A DNA stretch of 17,802 bases. Source: Candidatus Hydrogenedentes bacterium CG07_land_8_20_14_0_80_42_17. Its GTDB lineage: Bacteria; UBA8481. A model generated the notes under the pieces. It was not told the DNA's origin and ran no database searches. It saw only the letters and a list, made by a program, of their open reading frames with translations. This document shows, in pieces, positions 7,555-17,400 of this stretch (positions are counted from its first letter, which is position 1; each line of letters opens with the position of its first letter). The stretch lies in contig PEWQ01000137.1 in the NCBI GenBank assembly GCA_002780065.1, positions 3,151 through 20,952 on the forward strand, written 5' to 3'. A program made the translations under genes and the position numbers.

Positions 7555-8199
7555 ATGAAGATTAATATTCTAGATTTGCTTTTGCCTAGAGAAACAAAGT
7601 TTTTTGATCTAATGCATCAAATGACCGATTTACTGCTTGAAAGCGCTAATATTTTCAAAAACCTTGTCATCAGTATTGATTCAATGGAAGACTACGAAGT
7701 GAAGATGAGGCTCACCGAGATAAAAACATGTGAGGGTCGCGGTGATGACCTCGAACATAATATCATAGTCGAACTACATAAAACTTTTATTACTCCGCTG
7801 GACCGAGAAGACATTCACACAATGACAATCAATATAGATAGGGCTCTGGATATTCTGAACTGTATTTCACAGAAATTCGAGGTATACAATATTCATACGG
7901 TTCCGAAAAATGTTTGTAATTTTGCAGGCATCATAATTGAAATAGTAACAGTATTAGGAGAATTGATTGATGCTCTGAAGAAGAAAGGGCCCATTGAAGA
8001 AAAGGTTAAAAAGATGCATGAAATCGAAAATAAAGCCGACCATCTTTTTCATTCCAGCATGGCAGAACTTTTTACAGGAAAATATAATCCAGTTGAAATA
8101 ATTAAGCTCAAAGAGGTTTACGAACAGCTTGAAGAGATAGTTGACGTTGTTGATTACATCGGAAAATTTGTTCGAGGCATGATGGTAAAAGTCGGCTGA
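7555..8199 (+). CDS. DUF47 family PhoU-like phosphate transport accessory protein
   Basis: A 214-residue all-helical protein of the DUF47 family (distant PhoU relatives), which is routinely encoded next to PiT phosphate transporters and thought to regulate them. Visible family features are the acidic metal-site motifs ECEGRGDDLEH-like (E60, D64, E67) and EIENKADHLFH (E156, E158, D162), a repeated pseudo-symmetric arrangement, and the C-terminal EQLEEIVDVVDYIGKFVRG. The start is fixed by AAGGGGT (7540-7546), eight bases upstream. A weak promoter-like pair, TTGTAA (7475-7480) and TAGTAT (7497-7502) with 16 bases between, precedes it. The transporter gene begins three bases after its stop, so the two form an operon. 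I see no convincing Pho box. Confidence 0.9.
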   Translation: MKINILDLLLPRETKFFDLMHQMTDLLLESANIFKNLVISIDSMEDYEVKMRLTEIKTCEGRGDDLEHNIIVELHKTFITPLDREDIHTMTINIDRALDILNCISQKFEVYNIHTVPKNVCNFAGIIIEIVTVLGELIDALKKKGPIEEKVKKMHEIENKADHLFHSSMAELFTGKYNPVEIIKLKEVYEQLEEIVDVVDYIGKFVRGMMVKVG

Positions 8200-8202
8200 T
8201 TA

Positions 8203-9198
8203 ATGTTCGATACTTATAGCGCAACCGTAATAATAATTATTATAGCTTTAATATTTGATTTTCTTAACGGGTTTCATGATTCTGCAAATTCAATTGCCAC
8301 TGTAGTTGTCTCGAAAACACTTACTCCAATGCAAGCTGTTATACTTGCCGCCTCTGCGAATTTTATCGGTTTTTTTACAGGCGGAGTTGCAGTAGCAAAA
8401 ATGATCGGTAAAGGTGTTGTAGCTGTCGATAATGTCACTCTTTCTTTGTTATTTGCGACTCTATTAGGCGCGGTAATATGGAATATAATAACATGGTATT
8501 ATGGACTGCCTACCTCAAGCAGTCATGCATTAATCGGCGGACTTATCGGAGCAGGCGTTGCATCTCATGGATTTAAATCGATTATAATAGGAAGTGTATT
8601 AAAAATATTTGCTTTTATTTTTATTGCTCCCGCGCTTGGCTTGATTGGCGCTGTGATATTTACTGTGATTGTGCTGATGTTTTTTCGAAAGAGCGTACCG
8701 AAAACTGCAACCGCTATTTTTAAAAGACTTCAGCTTGCTTCCGCTTTTTTTTGCAGCTATGGACATGGAATAAACGATGCTCAGAAAACTATGGGAATTA
8801 TTGCTTTGGCAATGTTTGTTGGAGGATTGACAAAAGAATTCAGCGTTCAGACATGGGTTATTTTCAGTTGTCATGCGTCAATTGCAATTGGAACGTTACT
8901 TGGGGGCTGGCGCATAGTAAAGACGATGGGAACAAGTATTACAAAGGTAGGGCCTATGGAAGGTTTCTGCGCCGAGACTTCATCGGCTGTTATTCTCATT
9001 GCAACATCTCATTTTGGAATCCCTGTCTCTACGACTCATGTTATCGCAGGCTCGATCATGGGGGTAGGAACGGTTGAGAATATTTACAACGTAAGATGGA
9101 TTACCGTTCGAAAAATACTTCTTGCATGGATTTTTACAATACCATTTACCGCGTTATGCTCGGCAATAGCGTATTTGGCAATAATGTGGATAGAGTAA
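8203..9198 (+). CDS. pit: PiT family inorganic phosphate transporter
   Basis: An inner-membrane symporter that takes up inorganic phosphate, probably with metal-phosphate and protons or sodium. The 331-residue protein is almost entirely hydrophobic, with about 10 membrane segments in two inverted halves. Each half carries the PiT signature: DFLNGFHDSANSIAT (19-33) and its second copy SYGHGINDAQKTMG (185-198). The associated re-entrant loops are GLPTSSSHALIGG (101-113) and GIPVSTTHVIAGS (272-284). The length fits the compact bacterial/archaeal type that lacks the long central loop of E. coli PitA. It is coupled to the DUF47 gene and has no strong ribosome-binding site of its own, suggesting translational coupling. 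It converges on lptG with only 29 bases between stop codons and no clear terminator. Confidence 0.93.
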   Translation: MFDTYSATVIIIIIALIFDFLNGFHDSANSIATVVVSKTLTPMQAVILAASANFIGFFTGGVAVAKMIGKGVVAVDNVTLSLLFATLLGAVIWNIITWYYGLPTSSSHALIGGLIGAGVASHGFKSIIIGSVLKIFAFIFIAPALGLIGAVIFTVIVLMFFRKSVPKTATAIFKRLQLASAFFCSYGHGINDAQKTMGIIALAMFVGGLTKEFSVQTWVIFSCHASIAIGTLLGGWRIVKTMGTSITKVGPMEGFCAETSSAVILIATSHFGIPVSTTHVIAGSIMGVGTVENIYNVRWITVRKILLAWIFTIPFTALCSAIAYLAIMWIE

Positions 9199-9227
9199 AG
9201 ACTAAGTTAGTAAGATGAACGATTCTA

Positions 9228-10361
9228 TCACATTCCAATCATGATTCTCAGCCAACGGGGCATTGGACTTCTAATCGAGTTCATTGCCATGAAGGCAATA
9301 ATAAGAGGCATGATCCATGGAATAAAAACTGCAATCTTATGGAACTCAGGGAGGCCTGCGGCGAGTTCGCTAAGTCTTATTGTTGATTGAAGAATGATCA
9401 TGTATAAAAGCGTGCAAACAAGCGCTGATCCTATGGCAAACCCCAATCCTTTTCGCCTTCCAATTCGTGCTCCAATTCCTATGCAAAAAATCGCAATGAA
9501 TGGAATCGAGATTGGAAATGCAAGTTTGGATTGTATTTTTGCTCTTCTAATTTCGATCTCAGTCCGCATTTTATCCAGTGACGGATTAGTTTGAAGAATC
9601 TCTTTCAATTCATAAACCTCTTTGAATAAATCAGAAAGTTTTATTGTTTCTATCGACTTATTCAAAATAATTTTAAGTCCTTGAGACGAAACAGTCAGTT
9701 CGATTGCCTTTGGTGGAGAAATATTTATTGCTTCTGTTCTGTTTGAACTGAGCCATCCTATTCCATCGGCATATTTAATTCGGTCATAGAAGCTGATATT
9801 CATAACTGACGAGCCTGCAGTGTCTGGGAAAATTATAGAAACTGAATCCATTATTTTTTCATCAGGAGAAAAGTAATCTGCAAAGATATATTTTTCGTTT
9901 TCAAAAAAAACAAAATCGTATATTTCAATCTTTGGTGGAGCTTTTTTCTGAATCAGAACCTTTCGAATGAAATCCGCTTTATCTGAATACTCAGGAACAA
10001 TAAATTCAGCTCCGAGCATCAGCAGCAACGAAATAGAAACTGTAAAAGCGACAATTCCTTTGCCGTAATCCAGAAGAGAAATTCCTCCGGCTTGAGACGC
10101 AATAATTTCTGAGAGGTGAGCTCTAGAGGCAATAACAAATATTGTAGAAAGAATTATGGCGACTGGAGCTGATACATAGGCTAAAAATGGTATTCTAGCC
10201 ATGATGTAATTAAAAAGATTTTGAAGTGATTCGGTAGAAAGATCGTAATTGTTTTTCAATTCAAAGAGCTCTACAAGAACAAAAAAGCCTACGAAGAATA
10301 CGAAAAATGAGAAGAAAGAAAACAAATAACTGGATAGTACGAATCGATGAATTATTTTCAT
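9228..10361 (-). CDS. lptG: LPS export ABC transporter permease, LptG-like
   Basis: One of the paired inner-membrane permeases of the Lpt machine that extracts lipopolysaccharide and passes it across the periplasm. The 377-residue product has three N-terminal membrane segments (about 11-33, 60-80, 103-123), a periplasmic beta-jellyroll (about 135-245), and three C-terminal segments (about 280-298, 305-325, 340-362). The segment IASQAGGISLLDYGKG after TM2 is the expected coupling-helix region, and IGARIGRRKGLGFAIG matches the family's TM4-TM5 turn. The start was placed at 10361, where ATGA overlaps the lptF stop. The frame continues upstream within lptF, but that part encodes no recognisable LptG sequence; ATG 10376 is an alternative. 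F/G assignment rests on gene order, since the two are homologues. Confidence 0.88.
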   Translation of the reverse strand: MKIIHRFVLSSYLFSFFSFFVFFVGFFVLVELFELKNNYDLSTESLQNLFNYIMARIPFLAYVSAPVAIILSTIFVIASRAHLSEIIASQAGGISLLDYGKGIVAFTVSISLLLMLGAEFIVPEYSDKADFIRKVLIQKKAPPKIEIYDFVFFENEKYIFADYFSPDEKIMDSVSIIFPDTAGSSVMNISFYDRIKYADGIGWLSSNRTEAINISPPKAIELTVSSQGLKIILNKSIETIKLSDLFKEVYELKEILQTNPSLDKMRTEIEIRRAKIQSKLAFPISIPFIAIFCIGIGARIGRRKGLGFAIGSALVCTLLYMIILQSTIRLSELAAGLPEFHKIAVFIPWIMPLIIAFMAMNSIRSPMPRWLRIMIGM

Positions 10362-11410
10362 CTTCTCATAGTCCATAGGCACAGCGATAGAAATGATATA
10401 ATTAAATGCGGCAGAAGGAGCCAGATAAGCTGATAGCCATATTTGTCCACCATTGCGTCGGATAGAAAATAAATCAGCCAATAAAGAAAATATAAGAGCG
10501 CAGAATAAAGTACTGCTCCGCGCGCATGCTCTTTTCGCCCGGCAAAATGTGTGGATGCAACCAAAGGAATAGAAGTAATGATAAATATAGGAATTATCAG
10601 AGCTGAAAGAATTCTTCGCCATAATTCTGCCTGATATTCTTTTTCGTTTGAAGAAATAAGAAAAGATGCAGGTCTCCGTTTTGGATCCGGAGAAGCATCT
10701 GACGGAAGAGGAATACGAAGTAAATAATTTTCAAACTTCAAAATTCTTCCGCTATTCAGCGGCGAAAGATTTCTAATCGAACCGTCAATAAGGTTTAGAA
10801 TAATGGTATTTCCACTGATCGACCATGATCCTTTTGATGAAAGAATAAGCAAACGTTCATTTCCTTTTGAAAGAGGAGACGGAATGATGGAAAAAAGTTT
10901 TTGGAATTTTTGAGCTTCCGGAGAAATATCTCCTATAGCAATATGCCTGCCCGATATTCTTTCGACTATTCCTGGCTTCAATCCTTTTATCGGATCTATG
11001 CCTACTCCAAAACCTGCACTATCGAATTGAACATAAGCTTTAGGCATCAAAACGAGATTATTGAATAAAGCCACTGCGAGAAGAATCAGTGAAAAAAGAA
11101 TCGGGAATAATGCAAGACGAATGCGGCTTGCGCCGGCCGCCAGCATTGCGCAAATTTCCGAACCGGCAGTCAATCTGCCGAATGCAAGAAGAGTTCCGGC
11201 AATGGCAGCTATTGGAACAGCATGAAATAGTATTATTGGAAACATCCAGCCAATAAGAGAAAAAATTTGTGATAAATCCAATGAACGAGTGACAGCAAGC
11301 TCTATTATGCGATAAAATCGATTGAGTATGAGAACACCTCCGATTATACCGAGGGTAGACAGGAACCCATGGAGTACGAATCGAGCTATGTATCTATCGA
11401 GTGTCTTCAT
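10358..11410 (-). CDS. lptF: LPS export ABC transporter permease, LptF-like
   Basis: Partner permease of LptG in the LptB2FG lipopolysaccharide extraction complex. The 350-residue product begins MKTLDRYIARF, typical of the family. It has membrane segments around residues 12-30, 55-78 and 100-120, then the jellyroll (about 125-245), and three more at about 265-285, 298-317 and 327-346. The coupling-helix motif FGRLTAGSEICAMLAAGASR (77-96) is a clear LptF/LptG signature, and ARGAVLYSALLYFLYW matches the TM5 region. The start at ATG 11410 is chosen for the family N-terminus; an in-frame TTG at 11452 would add 14 residues. No Shine-Dalgarno is visible. lptG follows with a 4-base overlap, and the divergent SprA-like gene starts 20 bases away. 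Confidence 0.88.
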   Translation of the reverse strand: MKTLDRYIARFVLHGFLSTLGIIGGVLILNRFYRIIELAVTRSLDLSQIFSLIGWMFPIILFHAVPIAAIAGTLLAFGRLTAGSEICAMLAAGASRIRLALFPILFSLILLAVALFNNLVLMPKAYVQFDSAGFGVGIDPIKGLKPGIVERISGRHIAIGDISPEAQKFQKLFSIIPSPLSKGNERLLILSSKGSWSISGNTIILNLIDGSIRNLSPLNSGRILKFENYLLRIPLPSDASPDPKRRPASFLISSNEKEYQAELWRRILSALIIPIFIITSIPLVASTHFAGRKEHARGAVLYSALLYFLYWLIYFLSDAMVDKYGYQLIWLLLPHLIISFLSLCLWTMRR

Positions 11411-11418
11411 GGATAAAG

Positions 11419-11446
11419 CGTATACGGCAAATGGAAAAGATGACAA
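11419..11446 (-). promoter_or_regulatory. Putative lptF promoter within the divergent gap
   Basis: Read on the minus strand, TTGTCA (complement of 11441-11446) and TATACG (complement of 11419-11424) are 16 bases apart. The -10 box lies eight bases before the lptF ATG, again implying a nearly leaderless message. The -10 is part of an 8-base palindrome, CGTATACG (11419-11426), in the middle of the 20-base gap, so TATACG also reads on the plus strand, but I find no matching -35 for that direction. Consensus matching by eye only. Confidence 0.28.
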
Positions 11447-14400
11447 GACCAAGTTTTAGTTTTTTAAAAATTAATATTGCTATTATTTTATTATTTATTT
11501 TTGCATTTAATGTCTCAGCCGATACAAATGTTGCGTGGAGTGAAACTGCTCAGGGCTGGGAAGATCTAGCAAAAAAATATCAAGACGAAGGGAATATCTC
11601 CGCCGCACGCGAAGCGTGGACTGAAGCGGCAATAGCTTGGGAGCGAGAGGGAAAGAGCAAGCGAATCGAAGCAGTTGGCGATTTGCAAAGAGTCAATGAA
11701 ATTGAGACTGCAATTGATGGTATCACTCAGGAGCTTTCCGCGTGGCGGCGAAATGCAGTTAGCTGGAGAGAAGCGGCTCTGGCATTAAGACGCGAGGGCA
11801 AAGATTCAGCGGCTGAACAAGCATTTTCCAGGTCTTCCTCCGCATTGCAAAGAATCATCGAATTGGAAACTCAGCTTGATCAATTGACTTTGCGACTTAA
11901 CGAAAAGCGAAAGACTTTGATCGATATGCCGATTTCTGATGAATTAAAATCAGACTTGGTATCGCGCTGGGCAGAGGTGGCTCAATCATGGGAACTAACT
12001 GCTCGAGCGTGGGAACGGACAGGAGAGCCGGGAAAAGCCAGAATAGCAAGAATGAAAGCAGATGAAGTGAGATCGAGAATTCGTGAGATTCGTCCCGATC
12101 TTAATGAAATGTGGTTCAAAGCAAAAACTTATCCTCCGGACGAAGATGCAGTTCAATTGAAGCCAACCGTTTCTGCCGATACAATGCCTTTAGCTCTAAA
12201 TACTCCTGAACAGCCCGTTGTAGTTAATCCAATTCCGGGTTATGTGCCTCCTGATATTCCTCCTCGACCGGTTCTGCCTCCGAATTGGCTTTTGAATTCT
12301 GATGAACTCGAAGATTTGAAAAGCGCCGGAGTATGGAGACAGACCGCCGAGGTATGGCGCAAAACTTCATTCAGCAGTTCTGCATCAGGCAAAATCAATG
12401 AAGCTCGACGCGCAGGAGAAAATTCCATATCCGCCGCTGATAAAGCTTTGCAATTGGAATCAAAGGTTCGCTCTTCTTATGCAAAGAGGGAATTGGAAAT
12501 AAGAAATACTCTTGCTAAAGCATTCGGTGAGGAACCTCGAACTGAGACAGATATTTTGAATGCTCTTGATGCAGGTCCGATACTTTCTCCCGAATTGCCG
12601 CAACTTTCCGGAGATGCTGTCGCTTTAGCGCCGCCGCCAATTCCCGGAAAGGACACGTCAAATCAAGTGCGCCGAGGATTTTTCGATCTCGAAATCGGCG
12701 GGCCTTTACCTTCTACGTTGACGATACGAGGTCGAAAAGTTGTCGATGTCAATTACAGAGTAACTCACTATACAAACACAGATGCAACTCGCGACGCCGG
12801 AAACACTCAGTCCAGCTTCAATCTGAATCAGGAACTACAGGTCGAGGTTCTCGGCAGAGTAGGTCGTGAGGATCAGGATCATATCAACGTGAATATTCGT
12901 TATGATGATACTCAGCGCGGAGTGAACTCTGTTAACAATCGTTCAATCGGAGTGGATTTTGTCGGAGTGCCGCACAAAGCAAGCTGGGGAACTTATCAAT
13001 ATGATTTCGAGTTTGGAGACATTTCGGTTTCATTGCCGGGAAGCGAATTTGCTTTCTACAATAAGAGTCTGTTCGGAGCAAAAGGGATCTTCAATGTCAC
13101 CGATTTGAATTTCGGGTGGCTAAAGGCTGATCGAGTTTCATTGCAATTAGTCGGCTCTCAAACAAAAGGTGTGTCAGCCTCGAAAGAGTTTACTCTGACC
13201 GGTGAGCGAGTGCCTCCGGAAGAATTTCAAGACAAGCAGTTTGCTCAAGACAGATACTATTTGATAGAGCCTGATGTCACTCAACTGCCAATAAAAGATG
13301 TGAAGGTTTATCGCGACGACGGAAACGGAGCGAACGATCAGGGCACAGTCCAGTTTATTGCCGCTGGAGCAGGTCCTACAGCCGGCTACAGCTATAGTGG
13401 AAATTGGAATGAACTTATTGCGGGGCAAGATTTTGTATTGAACCAGACAACAGGTGAATTAGAAATCATGGTAGGAGTCGGGCCGAATGATTACATTGCC
13501 GTTCAATATTCCGGACAGGCGGTCAGTTACGGAAGCGTTATACCAAATCGATTGATTCGCGTTTCTACAGATACGCCTGTAGCTAGAGAAGTGTTTCGCA
13601 TTCATGAATTGAGAAATCGTTACAAGCTTTCCAGGCAAAGAATAAAAAAGAACGACCCGAATTTAATATTCGAGATTCGTGACAAATTAGGATTCAAGCA
13701 GACTACAGTAAACGGCGTTCCTACGACGTATCTTAAACTTTTCGGTTTCGACCGTGACGGCGACGATAAAGTTGATATCGAATTAATTGATTACGATTTC
13801 GGAGTAATAAAAGCCTTGGACACTGCTCCGTTTGCAAAAACAGGCAATGCCGATATCGATAATTCCGCAATCTATACCAGCGACAATTTAACTGATATTG
13901 ATTACAAATACATAATTCATATTGAGTATTCTTCGGATCAGCCTCAAGAGATTTTTACGCTTGGTTTCGACATAATTAAGAATTCGGATATCGTCACGGT
14001 TGACGGTCAGAAGATGACTAGAGATGCAGATTACTTCATCGATTATGAAGCAGGAATAATTACATTCCTTAATAAAGCCGTATTGAAACCTGACTCAAAG
14101 ATTCGAGTGGATTATGAGTATTTGCCTTTTGGCGGGCAATTTGAGCGGACGCTGATGGGAACACGGTTGGATGTTGAGGTAAGTCCCCGATTGAGATTTG
14201 GAACGACACTTCTTTACGACATGTCGGCAGATGCTCAAGTTGTTCCAAATATATTTGAAGATAAACCTGATAAGAATGCTATTGTCGAGCTGGATGCTCA
14301 ACTTCAGGCGGCATCATTAATTTTGGATTGGCTGGATCGCGGAGACGAGCATTCGTTCGTTCGAAAATTGAAAGATAATTTTACATTTAATATTGGCGGA

Positions 14401-17400
14401 GAATGGGCGTGGACATCACATACTCCGAATACTTTCGGCGCCGCAGTGGTAGAAGATTTCGAAGCGATAGAGGATATAGTCTCAGCCGGATTCGGAAGAA
14501 CTTCATGGCAACCGGCTTCTGCACCTCTTTCTGACACTGCCGGACTTTTTACCGGTGGAGCTCAAAATTCGAGAGGCATTTATTCCATTTCGCTTAAAGA
14601 TAATTTCGGGCATAAGACAACTAGTGCGCTGTCCAGCGAAGAAAAACAATCTTCACTGCAGCTGGATCTTTCTTTCGACGCAACTGAAACTTGGGTTGCA
14701 ATACGCCAATCGCTTTCGCCTGCCGCAATCAATTTTGAAAATATGACGTCTATGGAATTTTATGTTTCAGGCTTACCGGCAACTGTCAAAACTTACGTCG
14801 ATGTCGGAGTAATCTCCGAGGATGCAGATGGAGACGGAATACTTGATAGTGAAGATAACGGGCTGGACGGCGTTGCGAATACAGGAGACGTCGGAGAAAA
14901 CAACGGAGTATTGAATACTAACGAAGACAATGGAATAAACTTCAATCATCCTGTTAGAGGTATTTTAAATTTTGGCTCCAACGACGGAACAATGACCACC
15001 GAAGACATGAACAATAATTTTAAGCTGGATCAAGCTGAAGCATTTTATCGGCTTGGTGAACTTAACACTTCGGCTGACATTGAGCGTAAGGTCTTTACAG
15101 GCTCCGATGGAACTCTTTGGACATTATTCCGAGTTCCTTGGCGCTCGCGAAATCCAGTCGGCGCCGCAAACACAAACGTAATCAAACATGTCAGGCTTGT
15201 CTTCGAGCGAACTCCCGGTCAAGATTCTTCGGCATCTTTTTTCATGGACCAGCTTTCATTCAGAGGAAATAGGTTTACAGGTTCCTCTTCTGATTCGAAG
15301 ATTGTTTTGATGCCTCGCAACAACGAGAACGACGCGAATTATACGATCCCTGCGAGAACCGAATTGAAAGACGATCCTGATAAGAAAAAAGAACAATCAT
15401 TGGGAAGCAGATGGAGCTTGGGAGTTAATGATTCTTCTACGGTAAAACAGAGTTTTGCAAAACCGATCAACTTAAGTGATTACCGACGTCTTTCGTTTTT
15501 TATGGCAGGCGATGCGAAGAGTGAAACTTTTTCTTTGATTTTGGCTTCTGATGATAAAAATTATATCGAGATCAGCAAACGAGTCACTTTGGGTTCTGAC
15601 ATAGGAGGCCTTGCCGGAGCGGCTCAAACTCCAATTTGGGAACGTATCGATGTGGAATTGGATCCGATTCGTCAGGCAGTAATAGCAAATGTGCTCGGAG
15701 CAATGGACACTGAATTAGTTTTAACTCCATCCTCAATTTATACGATACATATTTTCGGCGAGCCGTGGTTATTGAGAAGCCCTTCCGTTTCGCAAATCAA
15801 TCAGATTTGGTTGAGAGTAAGTTCGACTGCCGCTGATTCCGGAGAGATTTGGCTCGACGATATTTATTCAGCCGAACCCATTGTTCAGACGGCAACTGCT
15901 CAGAAGGCATCGTTCTCATCGGGTTGGAGCGATTTGTGGTCGCTGTCCGGAACATGGAGAGATGTTCCCGGAAAATATCGAGGTGTCGGAATAATAAACG
16001 ATCCTCAAGTTGGAGCAAATGTTGAGCGCTCCGCAACATCGAAGAGTCTTACAGCAACTTTGAATCTGCACAGATTATTACCTGCGGCATGGCAAATTCT
16101 TCTTCCTCTTACAGGAAGCTGGTCGCAAACGGCCACGATAGTGGACCCGGATCGAGTTGAAAATGTGCTTGCTTCGGACCTCGGAAAATTAGCATCCGAA
16201 CAGCAAACTTACGGAGCAACTTTACAAGTTTGGAAATTGCCGTCTATCAGCGTTAATTACGGTTTGACTACTGCGGAACGCGATTATCGGCTCGAGGATT
16301 ATTCGAATCGCAATTCAACTTTTAATGCAAATACCGCTTATTCTTTTTCATTTCCAAGAAAACTTTTCGGCATAATTCCTACGGGAAAATCTCTGTATGT
16401 AAATTCGGCTTACTCTTTCGCTCAGGCGCGTTCTAAAACAGTTAATGCTCCGTCTTCAGGACTAAATTCAATTGTCACTTCAAGGCGTGATAATCAAAAT
16501 GTAAACGCGAGCGTGAATTCAAAGCCCATTGAACCTTTGAGTCTCTCTTATGATTACAATATGGGTTGGTTGGAACAGCAAACATTAATCGCTTCCGAAG
16601 CATGGAAAGGAATTACGAATAGGAGTCATCGAGCAAATGCCTCTTTAAATCTTCCGACTAAGTTTGGTATTTCGCCTGGTATTTCGACTTCAGCAAATTA
16701 TTCTGAATTATTTAATCGAGCGACATTTGGAGGAAGGAACAAAGATATTAATCTTGGTGGAAACTTTAATATCACTGTCGGACTCAACCCCTCAGCATGG
16801 ACCAGACTGCTTTCATTCTTGTCGATAAGATATAGCTATAATCTCTCTTCGGTAGCGACTTACAGGGCTCTGAATACCGGCACAACTTTGAGCGATGTCC
16901 TTGGCGATTATGTTGGAGAGCGGCTCTTTCCTTGGGGGTCCGCGAAGAGAGTTGGATTTGGAGCAGAAGGTGTTACTGCCAACAGATCAAGCGCCTCTAC
17001 AAATAATTCGCATAACTTTAGCGGAGGCATCAAGACATTTAGCTGGTTGCAAACATCATATTCGGCAAATATTACCAGAAATGAAGTTGCTTCGCTTTCA
17101 ACTATTTCGATTACCGACGGAATAATGGGCGCATTAAATATGCGAATGGATTATATGCAGGCATTTCCTAATTCATTCATAAAGTTCAGGTCTTCATACA
17201 TCACAGGCGCAATAAGTTACGGCAGAACAGAAAATGCGGCGAGCAGAACAAATACTTTTTCGCCTTCGATGAATTGGAATGCGCAATGGACAGACGCGCT
17301 CAATACAACTTTCTCTATGGCTTACAATCAATCAACATCGATTACTTCGAATGCACCTTCGAATCGAAGTATTGCAAAATCACTCACACCATCGATGAAT

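Noticed and set aside
9199-9227. Bidirectional terminator between the convergent PiT and lptG genes
   Set aside because: The 29-base gap has no inverted repeat or T/A tracts of useful length.
10362-10622. N-terminal extension of the LptG frame to 10622
   Set aside because: This stretch lies inside lptF in another frame, is Cys/Ser/Phe-rich without family similarity, and ATG 10361 gives the usual ATGA coupling and correct family length.
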